Shown here: piece by piece, positions 12,496-25,063 of the stretch
Numbering within the stretch: the first letter of the stretch is position 1
Layout: every line of letters starts with the position of its first letter
NCBI GenBank assembly: GCA_012295275.1
Contig: CM022673.1
Location: forward strand, 14,310,788 to 14,374,787
DNA from: Chrysomallon squamiferum
Taxonomy: Eukaryota; Mollusca; Gastropoda; Neomphalida; Peltospiridae
Direction: 5' to 3'
DNA: 64,000 bases
Program-made: the position numbers and the translations under genes
Notes under the pieces: generated by a model
Databases searched by the model: none
Seen by the model: only the letters and a program-made list of their open reading frames with translations
What the model was told of the DNA's origin: nothing

Positions 12496-13429
12496 AAATT
12501 TGTTGTTTTGACGGAATAACAACAAAATCATCTCCATATTCTACCCAACACCGCCTCTTTAAACGTTAACTATTAACAGGTGTCAATCAGCATACAAAAT
12601 CCGTTACCACCCGCAGCGCCGCACATACCATTGTGTTTGGTAAACTTATAAATAATTCCAGCTAAGACGGATAGATCCTTTGACTTAAGGTTTTGATTAT
12701 TAAATTACCGACACGTTGTAACAGGTCGTAACACGCAGGGTAATAAACTTTAATGTAGGAGATAAAAAAAAAGCTTTACACCGGTTTATTATGATTACCA
12801 TATTAAACACACGGCTGTGTAACAAGGGTTGATTTGTAATAAAGCAGACACGACAAAACACGTGACATGTATAATCTATATTTAATGTCAGCTGGATTTA
12901 GTGAAAACATTAAATGAAGATCTTACTGTATAAATAAGAACAAATTTAATGTATTGTTTAAGTCTGAAGACGAGACTGGTTTTTGCAAGGATTTTTTTTT
13001 TTAATGGCTGTCTGTTCTTAAATATTTCAGTATTTACAGGTTTGTTTGTACCTCACAGCGAAGTGGTGATATGAAACCCTGCCCTGTCTCAGTTTTCTAT
13101 ATGACAACAACACTAATTCTATTCCATGAAGTTATATAATATTCTAAAGTCAACACGCGACAGTGTCTACACATAATTATTAATTCCAGACACGTTTTAC
13201 TATACAGTACGCTGAATTCTGTTTCATTATGATAAAATACAGCCGAAAAAAAAAAAAACACTGAAAAAGTCAAACAAAATAAAAAAAGAAAGAAGAAGAA
13301 AACGAAGAAATAAAACAACAAAAACCAACAAAGAGACTAAAACAAAACAAAAACAAACAAAAAAACAAATGGAAACAGGCAGAAGTAATTCTAGAACGGT
13401 TTATATTTTGCAGTTTTTTGTTTTACTAC

Positions 13430-13431
13430 TG

Positions 13432-13474
<43 letters not shown>

Positions 13475-13527
13475 AACTACTACTACTATTATTACTATTA
13501 TTGTTATTATTATTATTATATTATTAT

Positions 13528-13559
<32 letters not shown>

Positions 13560-13560
13560 T
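13430..13560. repeat. (TAC)n-(TAT)n-(TAG)n compound triplet repeat
   Basis: TAC triplets grade into TAT and then TAG triplets. Apparent tyrosine and serine strings in translation are artefacts of the repeat. Confidence 0.95.
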
Positions 13561-14037
13561 TAGTATTTTTGATCTTATTCTTGTGTATTTATTTATTTTG
13601 TGTGCTTTATTTTGTTAGCCTATTAAAAACTGTTTCAGTTCTTTAAGTATTATTCGATTTTCCTATAAATCAACGACCTGATATCGCCGCAGTTTGATCA
13701 CAAAGTTTACACCTGGGAGCCATTTTAAACATAAATTCTGCTGCGCCTTCTTTTTATTGAAAATGCTGAACAGAACATCGATAAAATGAACTAAGAATCT
13801 GTTTCTTTAATACTTTGTCTTTGAACATTTCGTCTAGAATTTCATGTTTTATGGTGGTAGTAAAATTTGAAGAAATATATTAGCAAGTTAATATAAAATG
13901 AAAATAGCAACGTTTCTGTGAATTAATTTTATTTAGTAAAATCTAAATCTAGTGCAGTTAGGTGAAGAAACAAAAAGAAAAATTATAATAATATAGTTGT
14001 ATGAGTGTATGACAGAAATAGAGATATACACACCAGA

Positions 14038-14202
<165 letters not shown>

Positions 14203-14673
14203 GTGTGTGTTTGTGGAAGTTGCAACTAATTACAGAAAACAGATTTCATTAAATCCAAAGTCTACAAAATATTTTCTTTTAGTTAGGGTCAAATTATCAA
14301 GTCTGACTAAACTGAAGTCTAGGGGCCTATCATTCTCAAACGCTGATACCCGCAGCAGCGGAGTGACTGACGGATAAGCTGTTTTCTCATTCATGTAAAT
14401 CAAAATGATTTTGTAAGCCAAAGAAAATTAAGTAACATTTGATTGCTCTATCTATAATTTATGACTTAAACCAGACACACAAGATTCGTTACGTACACAT
14501 AATTTTATCAAGCTGATTTACAATGAACAGTAGTAACCTATATCAATATAATGTATACCGTTTACTATACCCGGCTAGAAGTGTCATGTTTCTGATATAA
14601 ACACGTATTGTGCGATTTAAACGTCATTTGCAGGAAGATTTAGAGACTGTGTTTTGAAGGCACAGTGTAAATT

Positions 14674-15597
14674 TTAAAATGGATACCAACGACACGACTT
14701 CAAGTTGTCTCTTTTAACAAGCCTCTGGTTAATATTCAAATCTGTTATTTGTCTCATTTCTTCGTCTGTCAGTGTAAAGTCACAGACGTCAAAGTTTTCC
14801 TTGATGCGCGAAACAGTGCAGGATTTGACCATCACTGCGCAGCCCCGCTGTAACGTCCACTGAATAACAACTTGAGCCGCGGTTTTCGAATGTTTCCTCG
14901 ATATTCTTGTAATGACGTCATCCTCAAGAATATTGAAAGTCTTTTCTCCTTGATAATTGGCTACGCCTTTGGTGAGTGGAGAATATGACGTCACAGAGAT
15001 ACCTTGGCGATGGCAGAATGTCATCAGCTGTGTGTTGGTCAGGTACGGACTCATTTCGATCTGCAGATTGGCGGGTTTGTACTTCAGATCGTCTGCCTCT
15101 AGAAGCCTGGTTACTTGTTCTAAGTTAAAGTTGGATATTCCTATTGCACGTGCTTTTCCGCAGTCCACGAGTTTCTCCATCGCTCGCCAGGTGTCAAGAT
15201 AATCAGTATCTTCAAACACAACACCACGTGGAGTTTTTCTGAGCGACAGTGGCCAGTGCATTAAGTACAAATCAACGTAACTCGTCTGAAGCTGTTCCAG
15301 CGACTCCCTCATGCCCACCGGTACCTCCTCTGGGTCGTGGAAGTAGTTGGCGAGTTTTGTAGTAATAAAAACATCTCCTCTGTCTATCACTCCATCTTCT
15401 ATCTTCTCTTTAAGCGCACTCCCGACATCACCTTCACTTTCGTACACCCACGCAGTGTCGATATGACGATAACCGACGTCAACAGCAGACTTGACTGCGT
15501 CGTACATGCCTGGCAGACGATAGTTCCACGTGCCGAATCCCAACGCAGGCATCAAATGTCCGGAATTTAGTTTGATAGACGGAATCGAATTTGTCAT
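14674..15597 (-). CDS. Aldo-keto reductase, single coding exon
   Basis: A complete 307-residue reading frame of the aldo-keto reductase superfamily, NADPH-dependent (beta/alpha)8-barrel enzymes that reduce aldehydes and ketones in the cytosol. The catalytic tetrad is present: D47 and Y52 in YRHIDTAWVYE, K81 in FITTKL, H114 in LMHWP. GFGTW near the N-terminus, AIGISNFN in the middle and VMVKSCTVSRIKEN near the C-terminus match the family signatures, the last being a VMVKS variant of the usual IPKS. Length is normal. The exact substrate and AKR subfamily cannot be told from sequence alone. The coding part has no intron, unlike the other genes here, but a good acceptor lies 15 bases upstream of the ATG, so the gene probably has a 5'UTR intron and need not be a retrocopy. 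Confidence 0.95.
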   Translation of the reverse strand: MTNSIPSIKLNSGHLMPALGFGTWNYRLPGMYDAVKSAVDVGYRHIDTAWVYESEGDVGSALKEKIEDGVIDRGDVFITTKLANYFHDPEEVPVGMRESLEQLQTSYVDLYLMHWPLSLRKTPRGVVFEDTDYLDTWRAMEKLVDCGKARAIGISNFNLEQVTRLLEADDLKYKPANLQIEMSPYLTNTQLMTFCHRQGISVTSYSPLTKGVANYQGEKTFNILEDDVITRISRKHSKTAAQVVIQWTLQRGCAVMVKSCTVSRIKENFDVCDFTLTDEEMRQITDLNINQRLVKRDNLKSCRWYPF

Positions 15598-15612
15598 TTT
15601 ATGGAAATTTTA

Positions 15613-16653
15613 CTGAAAATAATAAAATAAAATAAAATAAAATGATAAATAAATAAATAAATAAATAAATGATTGTTTAACAGCTGTTTCAAAGTTAATT
15701 CCCAAAGGTTATTAGATTTCAGTTATGTAATATTCTGTTATTTTTCTAGAAATGACTGAATTAGAGGCGCTTCCAGCTTCTGTACGCTATAAATTAATCT
15801 TACTGACAAATTAATGCGTTGGAAAATATTAACTCTTTTGCTGCTTGTTGGAGATAACATTGATTGTCTCAGCAAAGTCTTCTAAGTCTACTGATCTAAC
15901 AGTGAAGTGAGACCAACCCAGTTGTGAAAAAGTCATAGTAAAACATTTCTGATAAATGAGCACAACAGCTATAGCTGATGTATAAGATGTAAACAGCTGT
16001 ACTGTTTTTAAAATAATTATGTTACAGGTTTCTAAAGGACAGACGTTAGAGTTAAGAATATTGCAAAACCTGCCATCTGTGGACAGTTTGTTACAGCTGA
16101 CTGTTGAGTGAAACATAAAATAATAAAATATGTAATATAAATACTCTGTTTAAATTAAAAATAATTTAAATATCAGTGTATATTTGAAGTACTGGTTAAC
16201 ATCACCACTAATGAAAATTGAATTGACGGAAGTCATCCTAACGATTTCGTAGTCCAAGGGAGACAACTAATGTTTACAAAAGACGAATGAAAACGCAAAA
16301 GAAAAATATAATTACTAAAATAATCTATTCTATTTTCATAAACCTTTTGTGATAAATTTATTGATAAAATCATTTAAAATGAACTAAATAAACAAAACTT
16401 ATTTGTTAATTCAAGTACTGATGAAAAAAGATATCACTTCATTTGCCGTTGTGTTACAAAAACGGTGATGATAAAAACTAATTCGGTTAGAACTAAATGA
16501 ATACACGTGGGTGTGATTTCTGTGAATATAAACGAAACCATTTCTACATCATATCAAATACCGAGTCAAAAACAAACAATGAACATTTAAATATCTGTAA
16601 TAAAAATGTAATAATTCAATGCAAACGTAAAACAAAACACTGAAAATACTCAC
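15613..16653 (-). other. Possible 5'UTR intron of the aldo-keto reductase
   Basis: On the minus strand a pyrimidine-rich acceptor ATTATTTTCAG ends at 15613, 15 bases before the ATG. A strong donor TTCG|GTGAGTATT sits with its G at 16653. Together they would define a 1041-base intron and a 5'UTR exon upstream of about 16654. This is inference from splice motifs only. Confidence 0.35.
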
Positions 16654-16751
16654 CGAAAGTAACCGGTGATCTATCCTAAAACAGCCCTGTGACAGAAATA
16701 TTTTAATCGAACTTGGAATGAATGAAATCTATAATAGTTGAAGAAACTTGT

Positions 16752-16753
<2 letters not shown>

Positions 16754-16802
<49 letters not shown>
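16754..16802. repeat. (AAT)n microsatellite
   Basis: A pure AAT triplet run of about 48 bases. Confidence 0.95.
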
Positions 16803-17168
16803 TTTGTTTGTTTCTAAAACACAAATTAATTCTAAGTCTAAATTTAAATTACAGTGAAGAATTCTGTATTAATAGCACGTGACGTGGAAACGACATATTT
16901 GATTTGAATGGCTACAGCTGACAGATGCTGCTCCGTCTTTTCAGTCGATGTTAAAGTAACAAGCAGCATATAAATATTTTAGATATGGTTATTATTGCAG
17001 TTTTATTTTCACCTAAATACATATCCATTAATATTGTTTTCATATTTGATTAAATTATATCTTGAAAACTTGATTGTAAATAAATAAATAAATTGTGCAC
17101 TGAAAAAGAGCCTGTATATATATGTCTGTGTAGCAATACTATCACCAACAGAAACAATAATAATAATA

Positions 17169-17172
<4 letters not shown>

Positions 17173-17236
<64 letters not shown>
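17173..17236. repeat. (CT)n microsatellite
   Basis: A pure CT run of 64 bases, preceded by AAT triplets. Another AAT run followed by TAG triplets lies at 17323-17385. Confidence 0.95.
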
Positions 17237-17245
<9 letters not shown>

Positions 17246-17318
17246 TCCATCTTTCTACTGACATCTCTCAGTTTGTTCGTATTAGCAAATGACGACTGAT
17301 AATATGAAGCAAAATATT

Positions 17319-17360
<42 letters not shown>

Positions 17361-17960
17361 TGCAGTAGTAGTAGTAGTAGTAATTATTTTTATTATTATT
17401 ATTATAAAATTTGCTGATTTATCTTTTTTTAAAAAATATTATTTCATTTCTGCTCAAAAGAGATATATTAAAAGGCAAATAATAATAAGAGTTTTAATAA
17501 CAACAACAACAATAAATAACAAAACAAAAACAGAAAGAAGAAAAACGAAAAAAGAAAGAAAAAGGGCAAAAATCATTACTATTCGCTAAGATCTGATGAA
17601 CAGAAAATTAATTTCACTGATATTTATTTCTCTATTTCTTCTTCTTCAAATTCTTTTTTTTTTTTTTTTTTTTTTTTTTTCCCCGTTTACTGATTCCAGC
17701 TTCTTTATAACAGTTAATAAAAGTTTGAAGAAAAATGTTTTTTGTGTGATAATTTTGTGTAATAAATAAACAGTTTGTTAATAGTGAAGTCCAGAGAGGA
17801 AGGAGGACATTTGTATTTATTAAAACTGTCAGGCTTGAGACAGGATAATTAAAGTGTAAGAAATATTGCTCAGAATCGCAGCATCCCACACAACACCAGA
17901 CTCTAATACAGACAAGCGTGCTTGTCATTAGACACAAATTGATTATTTGTCGTTCCCGTC

Positions 17961-18008
<48 letters not shown>

Positions 18009-18084
18009 TCGGATTTGGTTTATAAAAAGGTAGTACTTTCCTACCTGTGAGAAAATATATATTTAAAAATCCTTTGCTGTTGAG

Positions 18085-18088
<4 letters not shown>

Positions 18089-18169
<81 letters not shown>
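18089..18169. repeat. (GA)n microsatellite
   Basis: A pure GA run of 81 bases. It lies about 80 bases after a 45-base poly-T tract (17963-18007). Confidence 0.95.
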
Positions 18170-18171
<2 letters not shown>

Positions 18172-18289
18172 GAGGAGGGGTTGGCCTATGAACCTATTGT
18201 ATTTTTCTTATTTACTTCAAAATTTTAAGAATGTTGATAATATAACATAAGTAAAGATAAAAATTGTTCTTTCGTTCAATCTACGTTCA

Positions 18290-18560
18290 CGTACACCCAT
18301 ATCCCCATATCAGACGCTGGCAGGCACACACACTGGTATTTAAACGATCAGATTGTACTGAATGAACAAATTTAGAACACCCGGAATAAAATGTGATGTT
18401 TCTCAGAGAAAGCCAAATCGAGCAGAGACATTTGTAATTAAGCTGCGATGTGTAAGTAAATGTTTTATGACGACAGTTTCAATATGTCTGCTGGCAAAGT
18501 GAGCAAATCCCATGCGAGTTCATTTCAGTTATAATCACCGAGTTAATTATTATAGATCTT
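18290..18560. other. Complex non-coding island
   Basis: About 270 bases of mixed-composition sequence without reading frames or internal repeats. No specific motif allows a call; listed as a conservation candidate. Confidence 0.2.
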
Positions 18561-18589
18561 CTTCTTGACAATCATATATTTTGGTATAT

Positions 18590-18870
18590 GACATATAGGC
18601 CCTGGTCAAGTATAAATCTCATCTTCTCCGTGTTGGCGTTCACTGATGTAAGTTATATAAACCCTCATCGAGCATTCATCTTTCGTTTTCTGTAATGCCT
18701 TAATATTATTGCCCTGGTAGAGTACTTTCATCATTTTTGTTTTCTGATATTATGTTCTCATATAATTCTGCCACCATAAATATAAACGTTATTTTCTGGT
18801 GTAACTGTATTCGAGTATAACTCATTTTGTCTCGTTTGTGTTAGACTGGCCCTGGTCGAGGTTAAATGCC
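18590..18870. repeat. Degenerate ~80-110-bp repeat with a GCCCTGGTCGAG core
   Basis: The words CCCTGGTCAAGTATAAATC, CTCATCGAGCATTCATC, CCCTGGTAGAGTACTTTC, TTCGAGTATAACTC and CCCTGGTCGAGGTTAAATG recur at intervals of roughly 60-130 bases. The copies are strongly diverged. Confidence 0.5.
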
Positions 18871-19079
18871 ATTCTTATGCATTTTTGAGTATACAAATTT
18901 TGGATCATGTCGGATTAGTTAAATATGGCCACATTTTGAAAGTAGACAATGAACTGTATTATCGTTATTGTTGTTTTTATTGTTATTGTGGTTGTTGTGG
19001 TTGCTGCTATTGCTGCTGGAGCTGTTGATGGTTGTGGTTTAGAACGTTATAAGTTCATTTTTTTATTTTAATAAATAAA

Positions 19080-19440
19080 TGGTATGATCTCTTGGTTTTT
19101 GAGTTGAAAAAGGTGACGTCAGTTGTGACGGAGTTATCTGTTTCCGTTAAACGTTTCACTGCATCACAACACAGATAGCGTGTTGGACATTTTATTGTCT
19201 CCAAACAACAAAAAAAAATAATTGTTATTACCATTAATCGGCAATAAAAACGACTCGGTAATAATGTAGCTGCATCTACCTGATCCCGATGGAATATTCT
19301 GGAAGCTTCACTCTGGTGAACACATAAACACGCTGAACATAACTACATAGATTGTATGATATACAGTCACGTGACGGCAAGCTGTGGCTACATTTTCCCC
19401 AGGGACACCTTTTTCAGTTATTAGACTCTCGCTCTCTTTC
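19080..19440. other. Complex non-coding island with CRE and homeobox-like words
   Basis: Contains TGACGTCA (near 19115), TTTTATTG, CCATTAATCGG and CAATAAAA (Hox/Cdx-type words) in a few hundred bases of non-repetitive sequence. Regulatory function is inference. Confidence 0.28.
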
Positions 19441-20135
19441 TCTCTGTGAATCTGTGTGAACAATTACCAAACTCATTCCGCGAGTTCGCTGCATTTCACA
19501 TACATAAATATCAACTACATGACGTCATAATTCTATTTTGCTTGTGTTTGTCTGGGAGGTGCTAAAACCTGATGCATCATTCATGTGAACGTTATTCAAT
19601 AATTTTTAAGTCGGAGGCAGCAGAAGTAAATATTCCATTCCACCGAAGCTTAAAATTTAATAAGAGCAGTGAATAACGTCCTCAAATAGAAACTGAACAG
19701 AACTGAGAAAAGTTTATTCATACAAGTCAGTCAACCAAGTGAAAACGTAACTTTCTTCCACTGAACATTCCAACACGTCTCAGTATGCAAGTCTATGACG
19801 CCTGTCAAACACGATGTTAGTTTGTTAGTTTGTTAAAGAGAAGTGAACATTTGGTCGTTTCATTTAGTTCCAGTTAGCCACATTGTAATAGTGTATATTG
19901 TAAACGCAGATATGATTATAGCAGACTGTAATTGGATGTTGGGCCAGTTTCTTTTCTCACCAAAGCTAAAAAGCTAATAACGTCAGTTATAACTTTGAGT
20001 CAGTTTTCTCGTTCCAGCTGTGGTGAAATTGATCCTCCTCGCTCGTTAATATGTATATATGTATGCATAGTATGTTGTTTATGTGTACATTCGTGTGTAT
20101 ATGTGCATCAGGGTATGCGTACGTGTGTGTGTGTA

Positions 20136-20140
<5 letters not shown>

Positions 20141-20192
<52 letters not shown>
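20141..20192. repeat. (GA)n microsatellite
   Basis: A pure GA run of 52 bases directly after a short TG run. Confidence 0.95.
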
Positions 20193-20196
<4 letters not shown>

Positions 20197-20638
20197 TTTA
20201 TTGTTGTTGTTGTTTGCTTCTCGGAGTGAATATTATTTTTGTTTCAGAGTGAATATTTGTGAGTGTGTATGGGTTTTTGTGAGAGGGTGTATATATATAT
20301 TTCTGTAAAACAGGTATGTGAGTGCACAATGTCCGCAACGTGAGATATCGAGAATTAACTTCATCTATCAGTTTTATATTAAAAACATTCATTAAGAAGA
20401 TACATTTTCATACTAGGAAATAAATGTTTCTCTGACATGTTGGTGCAAAACTACTCTTGCTAGGAAAACGTGGATCATGATTGATTTTATTTTGTTTTAG
20501 ACAAATTTCCTAATTAGATCTCATTAAAATAAGTTTATTAATTAAAAACAGATGAAGTGATTATTTTTTTATTATTATTTATTTATTTTTTATTTAATTA
20601 TCTATCTATTTTTTTATTTTTTTATTAATTATTATTTG

Positions 20639-20642
<4 letters not shown>

Positions 20643-20690
<48 letters not shown>
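20643..20690. repeat. (ATT)n microsatellite
   Basis: A pure ATT triplet run of about 48 bases. Confidence 0.95.
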
Positions 20691-20691
<1 letters not shown>

Positions 20692-21424
20692 TCAAACAAA
20701 ACTTCTCCTTCTTTTCTTCTTTCTGATTATCAAGTTTGTATCACAGTTCTACATTTCCTTTTGCCTGTCTGTGAAATCTTTCAGAGTTCCGAGTGCTCGT
20801 GCACGGAAAGCCTGCATGCTAATTTTTGCATGCACACACTGTGTTCATTTTCGTCAAACATCTGTCAGTCCGTTCTTCGGTCTGTTTGTTTGTCCGTTCA
20901 CCAGATGAATACTTCTGCCTGAATACAGTCGACTGCACAAGACGTGCGTGTTCATTTCGCTGATAACAACTTAACTTTCACCTGTCTGTCTGACTGTCTG
21001 TCCTTTCGCTTGTTAGTGTGTCCGACTCTGAAGATACGTATTCTGTTTCTGCGTGCACACACCACCGCCGACTGTCTGTTTGACGTGCAGGTTCGTCAAA
21101 CGAGATAACGATTTATTTGTTTTTCAGTCACTCGTTTGCATGATTTAGTCTCACGGTTCATTTGCCGTCTTATAACGAAGTAGCAGCTTCCTGAGTTTTA
21201 GTGAAATTTTAATAAAAGCGACAATTACGCTCTGTTAGTTTAATCGATTCTGCTAGGAGTTCAGTCTTGTTCAGTCCTGTTACGACATTACGTGAACTGT
21301 TAACATCTCAGTTCACGATGCCGACTTAATGGATACGAAGGTTACACCGACACACTGTCAACGCTAACTGATTTTAATGTGACAGCATCCCTATAAAGCT
21401 AACCATTACATGACATTATTTCTG

Positions 21425-21550
21425 GTTAATGTAGATAACTGAGTTTGTCTAATGTGTTAATTTCAGTATCATGTTTAAAATTAATTCAGTTTGGTTGATG
21501 TATTGGTTTCTGTATCGTGTTTAAAATTAATTCAGTTTGGTTAATGTACT
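21425..21550. repeat. ~62-bp direct duplication
   Basis: A unit containing TTTCTGTATCGTGTTTAAAA and TTAATTCAGTTTGGTTGATG is present twice in tandem (about 21462-21505 and 21507-21550), with a partial, more diverged third copy before it. Confidence 0.8.
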
Positions 21551-21625
21551 AAGTGATTTACTTGGCTGAAACTTTAAAAGAGGTGACACGTATAACTGAC
21601 TGACTTGTGAAGAATTTAGTTTACA

Positions 21626-21656
<31 letters not shown>

Positions 21657-21856
21657 CAATTTCATACTTTTCACTAACTTATTTATTTGTTTGTTTGTTC
21701 GTGTCTTTGTTTGTTTTATGTTTATTTGTTTGCTTGGTTGCTTTGTTTATATATATTATTTATTTTATTTTTTTGTTTTCATGTATTTGATTATTTTTTA
21801 TTTTCTGTTTGTTTGTTGTTGTTATTTGTATGTTTATTGGTTTGTTTATTTCCTTG

Positions 21857-21859
<3 letters not shown>

Positions 21860-21922
<63 letters not shown>

Positions 21923-22030
21923 ATTATTTTGTGTTTATTTGGTTATTTATTTTATTGTTTGTTTGGTTGGTTGTCTCTTTTGTTTGTTTATTTATTTATT
22001 TATTTTGTTGTTGTTGTTGTGGTTTGATTG
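21860..22030. repeat. (TTTA)n/(ATT)n/(GTT)n simple-sequence block
   Basis: TTTA tetranucleotides, an ATT run (about 21888-21920), then TTTA and TTG triplets. The phenylalanine/leucine/tyrosine reading frames through it are repeat artefacts. Confidence 0.9.
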
Positions 22031-22382
22031 TCTCTCTCTTTGTTTAATAGTTTTTTTCGTATATTCATTCGTTTGTTTACAGGACTGGCAGACTGTTTTT
22101 TCACATACCTGTCAGCTGTTGCATGGTTAAAACCTGAGAGTTTATACATTAATAAAGAGACTACATCGTGTTTTTCTGTGTAAGCTAACGCGCGTTGTCT
22201 CTTTGTATGTTTATTTATTTATGGAGTTGCTCTTTTCATGGAGTCAGCGTATTTTCCAAATCATGATTACGTGCATAATTAACAGAAAATGTCTTTAATT
22301 CATAACACTGGGTGTTGTTTTTCTTCTCCTAGTTTTAAATATTATTATTCATTTCGTCATTTTGTTTCTCTTTCTCTCTTTC

Positions 22383-22386
<4 letters not shown>

Positions 22387-22460
<74 letters not shown>

Positions 22461-22810
22461 TTCTTTGTGACTGTATAGACGTTTCTTTTATTCCTTTCTG
22501 TTTAATTTTCTTTGTTTGTCCCTCGTTCTCTATCTATAAAGCCTATTTCCCTGTCTATCAGTCTTCTGTGTGTCTATAAACTCACAGTATGCCTGCCTGA
22601 TTATCTCTCTTTTTTTTCCCCCTCTCCATTCTCTCTCTTTATCTTTCTCTTTCTCTCTGTCGCTCTGTCTTTCTTTCTCTCTGTCGGTCCGTCTCTTTTT
22701 CTTTCTCTCTCTCTCTGTCTGTCTGTCTCTCTTTCTTTTTCTCTTTCTCTCAACCTGTCTGTCTCGGTTTTTCTCTCTGTGTCTCTCTCTCTGTCTGTCT
22801 GTCTGTCTCA
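22387..22810. repeat. (CT)n followed by degenerate TCTG/TCTT repeats
   Basis: Pure CT at 22388-22456, then a long pyrimidine-rich stretch of TCTCTG, TCTTTC and GTCTGTCT units to about 22810, probably an older, decayed part of the same array. Confidence 0.9.
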
Positions 22811-23168
22811 CTCGTCACACACATAAAGAAATATTTGTAATTATTTTGTATTTTAATATCGAGGTATTATTTGCCAGACATTCAGAAATATTACAATATA
22901 TTCAGTATTGAATTACGCTTTCCAGGCTGCTTTTTCCAGAAATTAATTAAAATTGATTTTCTTCTCATTTGATTGTATCCATGAGTGAAAACGTAGAACT
23001 CTGCAAAGCAAGATATCACTGCTTCTTTATTCTCTTTTTTATTATTATTTCTAGATTTAGACCGCATTCTTTCTCATCCGATTTCGCTCAGGGGTGGGGT
23101 ACGTGATGTTTTGAACGTGAACTGAAGAAATATTTTCAAGTGCTGTAAATATAATGAGATAATTATTA

Positions 23169-23199
<31 letters not shown>

Positions 23200-24067
23200 G
23201 TATTAAAAAAAAAAAATTATTTTTTTTATTTATATGTATGTTTGTTTGTTCGTTTATTTACTTATATTAGTATGGCTAATTAGATATGTTAATTAAAAAG
23301 TTTGGTTTTGGTTATTATTTTGTCGTATTTTATACATTTATAATGTAAAGTAGAATATATGGGAATATGTGTTTGTCTATGGTTATGTGTGTTTATTATG
23401 TCTATGTATGCGTATTTTGTTATGTATGTGTTATGTCTTGTGTGTGTGTATGTATATATGTGTGTATATTTGTATGTGTGTGTACATTTATTTATTTATT
23501 TATTTATTTTATTTTATTTGTTTATTTCTTACTAGTCCTCAATTTATCATGAATTATTTGAATAAATAAATGTGTATTTTGTTTATGTAATTTATACTGA
23601 TAATACTGGCCATAAATATCATTTTTAAAATGACGTGACATGAACACCCAAAATAAATATATAAAATAAATAAATAAATAAATATTAACACCTAATATAT
23701 ATCTGATATACTGAGCTGTTGTTTTCGATTTTAATATACATACATACGTTTCTGTTATTATAGTTACGCAAAAAAAAAAAAAAAAAAAAAAAAACAAAAG
23801 TAAACTGTAATAATCGTCTGTTTTAAGGCATATTTTATTATTAACAAAGATTTCGTGCAGTAAAATTCAAAATTATTACTTGGGAATATACAACATATTT
23901 AAGCTGTTATTCACTTCATCATAGCTACGTTTTAGCAACACGAAGTCTGACATTTGCAATAGAGAATCGTACATCTCGAGCAAATTGAGCGGATTTTGAC
24001 TGATCGTTCACAAACACTCCATAACCAATGTTTACACAGACGTAACATTTCGATGTGCGATAAATTA

Positions 24068-24320
24068 CTGTCATTTTGTACAAAGACTCGATAGATATAA
24101 CTGTCCGTTTGTACAAAGACTAGACAGAGATAACTGTCCGTTTGTACAAAGACTAGATAGAGATAACTGTCCGTTTGTACAAAGACTAGATAGAGATAAC
24201 TGTCCGTTTGTACAAAGACTAGATAGAGATAACTACGTTTGTTCGGATTCTAGATACTGATAACTCCGTTTGTACAAAAACTAGATACAGATAACTGCCG
24301 ATTTCTATAAAGACTAGAAT
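24068..24320. repeat. 33-bp minisatellite, about 8 copies
   Basis: The unit is GTCCGTTTGTACAAAGACTA followed by GATAGAGATAACT. The middle four copies are near-identical and the flanking ones diverge (GATACAGATAAC, GGATTCTAGATACTG). A 63-codon minus frame crossing the left end is not a gene. Confidence 0.93.
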
Positions 24321-25063
24321 ATTACATTTGTTTTGTCAGTTTGTGTTATTAGTAAGATGTAATTTACATTATTCACTTAGTCATTTCATATTCCACTCAG
24401 TTGTCCAGAAATGTTTTTTTTCCAGTTCCAAACACTGTTCACTAGATTCAGCACGTTGTTAAACTAAATTACAAAAATCTAAAATTCGCACCTAACATTG
24501 CTCACTGTTGACATGATGTTAAATATTAATTTGTTCAACACAGCCAGGTCGTTGTTGTAGTTCTCACGTGATAACGTAGTACACATTGAAAGAATTGTCT
24601 GGCACGTTTTAGCTTTGGGGAGTATAGAAAATCACTTTAAGCTGAAAAGTGTTATTAAAAATTAATCTAAACAACAGGAACAAGAGAAGAAGAAGTAAAA
24701 AAGTGAATCTGAAATTCTATCTCCCTATCAAATGGCTAGATTAAAACATTCACATGAGTAATGTAATTCACTGGAAATTAAAAAAACAACAACAAAAAAA
24801 CATGATAGATTTACTTAATTTTTTTTTTTTTTTTTTTATCGATGTCATTAGAGTATTGTAAAGGAAACTTTCTGCCGACACAGAGCTGTCGTTCTTTTAT
24901 CTAAAAGAAAAAGGTTTCACTGAAGATTATGAAAGTATATTTTCGTCTTTGAATATTAAGTCACAAGTGAAACCCTTCATCACTGAGTACTGACATAACA
25001 GGCGAGCTTTACTTTACTGAATTACACAAACTGCAGAGGGCGCTCTCATGACAATGAAGAGCT

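Noticed and set aside
15829-16116. A 95-codon minus-strand frame upstream of the aldo-keto reductase
   Set aside because: No recognisable domain, and it would lie inside the inferred 5'UTR intron. It could be real but I cannot support it.
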